A DNA stretch of 64,000 bases from Ulota crispa (taxonomy: Eukaryota; Streptophyta; Bryopsida; Orthotrichales; Orthotrichaceae): positions 20,393,419-20,457,418 of the forward strand of contig OY987243.1 of NCBI GenBank assembly GCA_963920765.1, read 5' to 3'. Under the pieces are notes generated by a model. It had not been told where the DNA came from, did not search any database, and saw nothing but the letters and a program-made list of their open reading frames with translations. The position numbers and the translations under genes were made by a program. Shown here in pieces: positions 58,357 through 64,000 of the stretch (positions are counted from its first letter, which is position 1; the number at the start of each line of letters is the position of its first letter).

Positions 58357-59275
58357 TCCGTAAAGGACCATTGTTCCTTTGGGGGACATTTGGGATTTCA
58401 GGCATGTACTTATGGCAAAACTACTTTGTGTGATTTTCTAAAACTTTTATTGAAGATGGGGAATTATAGGATTTGTGTGGACATCTAATTTTTTCTTCAT
58501 TCCAACATTTATTGAAGAAATTATGCATGAATAACTGAAAAACAAGGGAGAATCAGGCAGAAAAAAAAATTGCAATTCCTTTAAATAAAAATTTGAGATT
58601 GGTTCTTTAGATTTTTATGTATTTGGGAAGCTTTGAATCATTCAATTTGATATATGAGATGAAAGTTATGAGAAGTTTTAGTTTGCGGGTAGGTATGGGG
58701 CTCCCAAACCTCCATTCATTTTCCCCCTTGTAAAACTTGTTGCTTTACTTTTTTGAGCTCTTTGTGTGTTTGTTTTTGATTTTTTTTGTATGTTGTAGTA
58801 GACTAAGATTCCTTGGTTTTCACCATTTGGATCAAAGTAATTCAAGTTTCTAAATTTTACATAAATCCTCCAATTTTGCCTAGTATAAATGCAAATTTCA
58901 TGTCCTTACGGCATTGTAGGATTTTACAAAGTATGATCCACACCTTTGTTTTATTTAAAAATTCTCCCACACATACCTAACTTGGTCTTCTACATGAAAA
59001 AAATAAAGCTCAACTTTGTGTAGAGCAATTTGTTTGATATAGGAGAGGTCAAAGGCTTTTGAAATTTTTGGGCAGTAGTGATTTTTTTTTCTTTCACTTC
59101 AAATGTGAATATCTCACTCCTCTACAACTAGACATAACATTCAATAGCACTCAGCAAGCCTGCCCTCCCTTGAACTGAAGAGTGTGGAATATTCCACACC
59201 CATCAGTAGCTAAGAGGCTCAATTTAGTGCACATATGTCAATGTAGGGGCCAGCCATGTTAGAAAATTAAAAAAA

Positions 59276-59308
<33 letters not shown>

Positions 59309-59543
59309 GGTGTCAGAACAAAGTTTGTGGATGATACCTGAAGAGAGGGAAAGGCAGCCTCTCTTTAGGCTACTGAATGTTGTGAATGAGCTGATTTTTT
59401 TCCCACAAGTACCTCCCATAGTCTAGGGCAAGATCCTATGGTTGGATTTTCAAAAAACTTTATTTCCTACATTTCTATTCATTCCTCCAAAAGTGGTAGT
59501 TTTCAGTGATTTTCATAGAAAAAAGGGCTTGGTCCTTTAGGGG
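58357..59543 (+). mobile_element. TTAA element family 1 carrying a nested MITE, 1187 bp
   Basis: TTAA at 58353-58356 and 59544-59547; ends TCCGTAAAGGACC and GGTCCTTTAGGGG. It aligns with 55380-56312 over its length except for a 252-bp insertion at 59133-59384. A decayed hairpin (TGTTCC..GGGACA-like) lies inside the left end. Confidence 0.85.
59133..59384 (+). mobile_element. nested MITE, TIR CATAACATTCAATAG
   Basis: Inverted ends CATAACATTCAATAG and CTACTGAATGTTGTG; same family as 37365-37659. The boundaries are fixed by comparison with the uninterrupted sister element at 55380-56312 (CTACATCTAGAATGAGCT there). It contains an A-run followed by a 28-nt T-run (59281-59308). Confidence 0.8.
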
Positions 59544-59554
59544 TTAAGGGTTAA

Positions 59555-60744
59555 TCCCTAAATGCCCAATCGACCATTTTTTGGTCGCTGCCCATTTTTT
59601 CGGGCTGCCCTAGATTAAAAAGAACTTATTTCAATTTTTTGCTTTTTTTTTTCTGTTATAGAAAATCAATTCTACTTTCCAACTTAACTTGAATCATGTC
59701 AATCCAAGTTAACCCCTCACAGCCCAAGGGGCCTGAATCAGGCCCCTCTAAATTTTATTTGTAAATGTGCAACTTTTCTTTAAGATTATTTAAGTGATTA
59801 TTTTTATTTTTAAATTCTTATTGAAGTCTAGATTTAGCATTAAGAGTTTGATTTTGAAAATGAAGTAAAGTGATTTCTCTATTCAAAAATTTTGTGCAAG
59901 GGTGTCCATTGCAAATCTTCACTTTCTAGTGTTGAAGGCTCTCAGAAATGAGCCTCAAGTACACTAGAACTTGGAGAAAAATCACATTAAAAATTCAATT
60001 TAAAAAATTGTAGAATAGATTTTGAGAAGCCGTAAATTGATTGGGGTTATGCACATTATACTGTACATACTTGTATTTTTTTGATACCTTCAATTTTGGG
60101 TTTGAGATGCAAAAAAAGGATTGAAAGACTTCAAATCACTTTTGCAGTTTTAACACCCTCATGATTGAACATTATGATCTTTCAATCCATAAGTGAAATT
60201 GTTGTGATTTTTTTTCCTATGTGATCTACAACATGTCTACTTTGAATTTGTACGGTTGCGCTTTAGATAAAATTGATAAGATTGATCAAAATGCCGGCAT
60301 TTTGTTCACTTTCAAGCAAATTCTAAGATACTCAAAATTACCATGGGCGGTGAGGGGTTAAACTCCTCCAAGGAGAAATTTTCAAAGACACACACTTCAA
60401 TATTTGCTAATGTTGCAAAATTTACTATTTCAGGAAACTAATGGTGTTCCCTCCTTTCAAAAGATAGCATTTTTGAAGTTTAGGATAGGATGTCTATTTT
60501 AAACCAATCATACCAAATTTTGGAATCTATGAGTAATATTTATAATTTTGGTGAATATTAAATGGTAAATGCTTCTAAATTCATTAAATAAGAGTACAAT
60601 TTTTTTTTGAATATTTGACCATATGGATAATTGCTAAACATCATGATTTTTATTTTCTCTTTTGAAACAAACTTCATTGAAGTTAGAAGAGTATTTTTTT
60701 TGAATGCATTTATGTTTTGTCCTTACCCCTCGGGCTTTTAGGGG
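59555..60744 (+). mobile_element. probable TTAA element interrupted by another TTAA element
   Basis: TTAA at 59551-59554 with left end TCCCTAAATGCCC, and TTAA at 60745-60748 with right end GCTTTTAGGGG. The hairpin CGACCA-TTTTT-TGGTCG sits inside the left end. Its body is split by 59713-60357, which has its own TTAA pair; the outer parts add up to about 540 bp. Pairing these two ends is inferred from nesting logic, since no second copy is in the window. Confidence 0.55.
59713..60357 (+). mobile_element. TTAA element family 2, 645 bp, with a 10-bp-arm hairpin
   Basis: TTAA at 59709-59712 and 60358-60361; ends CCCCTCACAGCCC and GGGCGGTGAGGGG. Inside the left end is a perfect hairpin with arms AGGGGCCTGA and TCAGGCCCCT around one base. 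The interior matches 52707-53349 (reverse) and 57343-57628, but the terminal 40 bases including the hairpin do not. Confidence 0.85.
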
Positions 60745-60748
60745 TTAA

Positions 60749-61533
60749 AGACACATCATATTAAATGCAAACAAACTACCCAATTCTTAATGTGAAACCT
60801 TCCAATGAACAAACAAAATCAATGATGACAAGACAATTTCCCATCATATGAAAGTGGACAAAATACTAGAGAAAAGATTTCGTTCTCTAGGACGTCCACC
60901 TCAGGTGTGAAACGGCCCTAAGATCAGCTGAAGAGAAGCTTGTCCTTTACGAGTATCGCGCAACAGGATCGAGACAGCATCAAGTGCGAGCTCTTCGCCG
61001 CGTCGCGATCAGTTGAACGAGTACCAGTCTCAAAAGTAACCGGCGTGCATGGATCTCATCCTTCTCAAAAATCTTCACTAGTGCGTCTGGTCAGACTTCA
61101 AACTCCGGTGACTCTGCAACAAGAATAAGATATCGATTTTCTGCAATCACCTCATCTTTTTAGTCAATCTGATATGGATTTAACGTCAAAACTAAATATT
61201 TCAGAAAGCTGTGTCTGGCAGACCTCCGAATGCACCCGGCGATTCTGCCGGAGCGTTTGACAATGTGACCTAGATCCTGGTTTACGCGCAGGGATTGTGA
61301 ACGCTCTCGCGTGGGAGAAGCGCTGGTACGTGGGAGCCATATACTGAGCTGTAGAGTGAGCTATCATACATTAGGAAATTTGCGCTAATGCGTCTCGTTG
61401 AGAATGCAATATCCGAAAAAATGTATGCGTCGAGGCGTGGTCGGCGTGTCTGTGTGCCGCATAAACGTGTCTGATGGACTCGCTCACCAAGTTCTGTGCC
61501 ATTGCAGGAGGAGCGTAGAAGAAAATTTTGGCA
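60749..61533 (+). promoter_or_regulatory. upstream region of the EG16-type gene
   Basis: After AT-rich DNA to about 60.85 kb the composition becomes balanced (60.9-61.5 kb), consistent with promoter and leader of the gene beginning near 61534. A TTG-started 62-codon frame at 60940-61128 has no recognisable features. No core promoter element is clear enough to name. Confidence 0.4.
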
Positions 61534-63677
61534 ATGAATGAAGGAGAGTGCATTGCGGCTAATCGTGTGCTAATTGTAAGTAATTCGTACGAGTTCCTGT
61601 TACATTGTGAGAAGTCGGGATCGCGGTTGTGCTCTCCCGCATTGTGATTACGTTTGAATCTCAGTTGCACTCAATGTTGCTACTTGAAACTCCATAGCTT
61701 CGTCCTATCTTTGTTAACGTTGTTGTGACATTGCTTCTTCATTTGGGAGCAATGTCAAAATTCAATGGGGAACATGACCGTTATTAGACAGACCCCGCAT
61801 GCTGTGTGGATGCTGTTGTCTGTGATTTTGGAACTCGTAAGGAAACCCTAATTAGCTTCATCCTATCTTTATGATCCTGTCTCCTTGCGTTATTGTGACA
61901 TTGCTTCTTCATTCGGGAGTAATGTCAAAATTCATTGGGGAATACAACTGTCGTTAGACAGACCTCGCATTGCTGTGTGGATGCATGCGTTGTCTGTGAT
62001 CTTGGAACTCGTAACGAAACCCTAAATTTCTTCTTTCGAATGCTCTGTAGGTGCCGGATGCTTCCAAGGAGCTCGCGGCTTCCAAGCCCGTTCTCCTCAC
62101 AAGCACAAAATATTTGACAGACATTGAAGTCGACTACGGGCACGAGATTCTGGAGCATAGCAAGGAGGCGAAAGAAATCGCAATCACGTATGACGTTCGC
62201 AACGGGGCACGGTGGCGGACTACGCACCGCTTCGAATCTGGTAGGCTTTTCTAAGCCAGCCTTGATATTCTACACGAGACTTGGCAACCTCCCTCGTCTC
62301 TAAGAAAATCAGGAGCAGGTGAAAGCATGCATGTTTGTCATGTTTCGAATTTTTATGGTTCACCAGATCGCTTAACTCATGCAAATTTAACCGTCACAAA
62401 GATATCATCCAATTTCCCTTGGAAATATCCGTCTTGGGGAGGGCGTACTTGATTCTGGTTTTGACATGGCAGGACTATTGAGATGCAAAAACTTCAGGGA
62501 TATAGAATTTAGGGAAAACTTCATGGATACCCCTGAAATTTGCAATATTTGCATAGATACACCCCTGCTTTTTCAGAAATTGCACACATACCGTTGGACC
62601 AAAAATTTCAGTCCTTTGTTTTGTTGTGAATGCCACTTCCCTTCTTCCTTTGAGCGCACATTGCTTCTTTTTTGTTTCTATAATGCCTCATAGGGTTTTG
62701 TGGGGTCACGTCCCCAGACCCGCCTTTTTTTTGTTTCGTTACATTCCATTCTTCAACATTGGTCATAAAGGATATGCGAGCATGGTCCAAGCTAGGGTAT
62801 TTGCGCAATTTCGGAAAAAGCAGGGGTATCAATGCAAATACAGCAAACTTCAGGGGTATCCACAATTTTTTTTGACATTTCACACTATATAAGTATTTAT
62901 TGTTGCTACAGTAATTTTCATCAAAAATCACTACAACAAACAATATTCAAAGATCTTGTCAATAACAATGAAGCTTCAAGAATACAAACTAGTGGCTTCC
63001 CAGTTGTAAACCATGTGAAATCCAAGTATTTAGAGAGTTGCATGCACCTTTAATCCAAGTGGCCAAGTGATGAGTCATGAGGTAACTTACCAGGGTAAGG
63101 CAACCTAAATGCAATATTCAGTGTCGAATGCAATGGAGTCTCCTCAAAAGAAAGCTTCTCCTCAAAAGAAAGCTTCCAGCTCTAAACCCGTCCTGGAACT
63201 TGCTTTCAAAGTATTGGTGCAGGCGTTTTCAGTGCCAAGATCAGAACCCCAGCGGGCAACACCAGCGGCTTGAACTGCAGCTTCTACCTGTCCTCCTTGG
63301 AAGGGGACAAGACGCAAGACGAGATCGACTTCGAGTTTCTGGGCAAGGACAAGGGCATCATCCAGACGAACGTGTACACGCAGGGCACAGGCAATCGCGA
63401 GCAGATTCACCAGCTGGGATTCGACTCCTCGCAGGCGTTTCACGAGTACGCCATTCACTGGAACCCCACGGAGATTGTGTGGTTCATCGACGGGATTCAA
63501 GTTCGGAAGTATGAGCGGAAGGAGAACGAAGCGTTCCCCAGGAAGCCCATGTTTCTGTACGCGTCCGTGTGGAATGCCGGTCATGTCAACGACGGCGACT
63601 GGGCTGGTTGCTACCTTGGTTGTGACGAGCCTTACCTGTGCACTTACAAAGACGTGCAAATCCCTCACCTGCAGTAG
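61534..63677 (+). CDS. EG16-type GH16 endo-beta-glucanase (XTH relative)
   Basis: Three exons in phase: 61534-61575, 62051-62240 and 63223-63677, about 228 aa. Exon 2 gives ...YGHEILEHSKEAKEIAI and GARWRTTHRFESG; exon 3 gives VFSAKIRTPAGNTSGLN, the catalytic motif DEIDFEFLG (nucleophile E111, acid/base E115) and QTNVYTQGTGNREQIHQLGF. It closes with FLYASVWNAGHVNDGDWAG and CTYKDVQIPHLQ. This layout (no signal peptide, no XTH C-terminal extension, the GTGNREQIH and ASVWxAxxxxxGxWxG blocks) matches plant EG16 enzymes, which cut mixed-linkage glucan and xyloglucan backbones. The activity is inferred from the family. Exon 1 (MNEGECIAANRVLI) rests on an in-phase GTAAGT donor only and is the weakest part. 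Intron 1 contains a tandem duplication, intron 2 two MITEs. Confidence 0.88.
61696..62026 (+). repeat. tandem duplication in intron 1 of the EG16-type gene
   Basis: Two units, 61696-61853 and 61854-62026, share TTGTGACATTGCTTCTTCAT, AATGTCAAAATTCA, TTAGACAGACC and TTGGAACTCGTAA. Each ends with a telobox-like GAAACCCTAA. The second unit ends about 25 bp before the intron acceptor. Confidence 0.85.
62516..62872. mobile_element. MITE in intron 2 of the EG16-type gene
   Basis: Inverted ends of about 85 bp: GGATACCCCTGAAATTTGC pairs with GCAAACTTCAGGGGTATCC, then ACCCCTGCTTTTTCAGAAAT pairs with ATTTCGGAAAAAGCAGGGGT. Non-coding. Outer boundaries are approximate (within 15 bp). Confidence 0.7.
62873..63117 (-). 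mobile_element. MITE fragment, TTTAGGTTGCC family, in intron 2 of the EG16-type gene
   Basis: In reverse complement it begins GCATTTAGGTTGCCTTACC and runs through GTTACCTCATGA and GCATGCAACTCTC to ACTTATATAGTGTGAAATGT. It matches the copies at 563-832 and 31801-32312, and breaks off where the MITE at 62516-62872 begins. This suggests the latter inserted into it. Confidence 0.6.
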
Positions 63678-64000
63678 TAAGGTAGGTATACCCATACCCG
63701 ACTTTTTAAGGGTTTTGGGTTCCTCAAGGTCTTGGAAAATTTAGGAAAAAAAATCTATAGGATTAGCCTATCAACAAGCTATCATGGAACGTCATTTTTG
63801 TGGGAAAAAGTATTGTAGAATATTTTTTATTAAAGGGCAAAGTTACAACTCATTAGGACCCTAAAAGAATTGTAGACTAACATTGAAACTATTTAGATGT
63901 GTTCCTATAACTGGACTTGACGGTCCCAATCCCAACCCTCCCAAATCAGCTTAGCAATATGTCACATATGACAAGATTTGCTTGTACAAGTCAGGTAGAC
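63678..64000. other. 3' flank of the EG16-type gene
   Basis: It begins TAAGGTAGGTATACCCAT immediately after the stop codon, resembling the terminus of the TAAGGTAGG MITE group, so the 3' UTR may be largely transposon sequence. The rest is AT-rich without features to the window end. Confidence 0.45.

Overview
The window looks like nuclear DNA of a green plant, most likely a land plant outside the seed plants, though the lineage cannot be fixed from sequence alone. The evidence is four recognisable genes with GT-AG introns, all of plant families: a BPA1-like RRM protein, an IRE-type AGC kinase, a cytosolic GAPDH, and an EG16-type GH16 endoglucanase. Coding exons have balanced base composition, while the DNA between genes is very AT-rich and packed with short non-coding transposons. 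No ribosomal RNA, convincing tRNA gene, CRISPR array or transposase-coding element was seen.

Layout: 1-10.2 kb is gene-free AT-rich DNA with a degenerate minisatellite (5.1-5.96 kb) and a foldback element. The BPA1-like gene runs 10956-13545 (+, 5 exons). 13.5-20 kb is gene-free with three transposon copies. The IRE-like kinase runs 29116 to 20988 (-, 18 coding exons, about 1378 aa). A divergent first-exon-like ORF at 30141 (+) runs straight into a nest of MITEs. 31.2-40 kb is transposon-rich. GAPDH runs 42595 to about 40123 (-), with a duplicated 343-bp leader region behind it. 44-60.7 kb is almost entirely intergenic and holds a 3.4-kb chain of abutting and nested elements (57.3-60.75 kb). 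The EG16-type gene runs 61534-63677 (+, 3 exons).

The main unexpected signal is a set of about 15 short elements, 85 to about 1190 bp, each set between TTAA tetranucleotides. Their termini are of the form CCC(C/T/G)T(A/G)A..G(G/C)(A/C)C. They belong to several unrelated interior families, and many carry a short perfect or near-perfect hairpin just inside one or both ends, whose sequence differs from copy to copy. A paralogous repeat supplies an empty site with a single TTAA for one insertion. These fit non-autonomous piggyBac-like elements. The genes do not form a pathway; they are ordinary dispersed plant genes.
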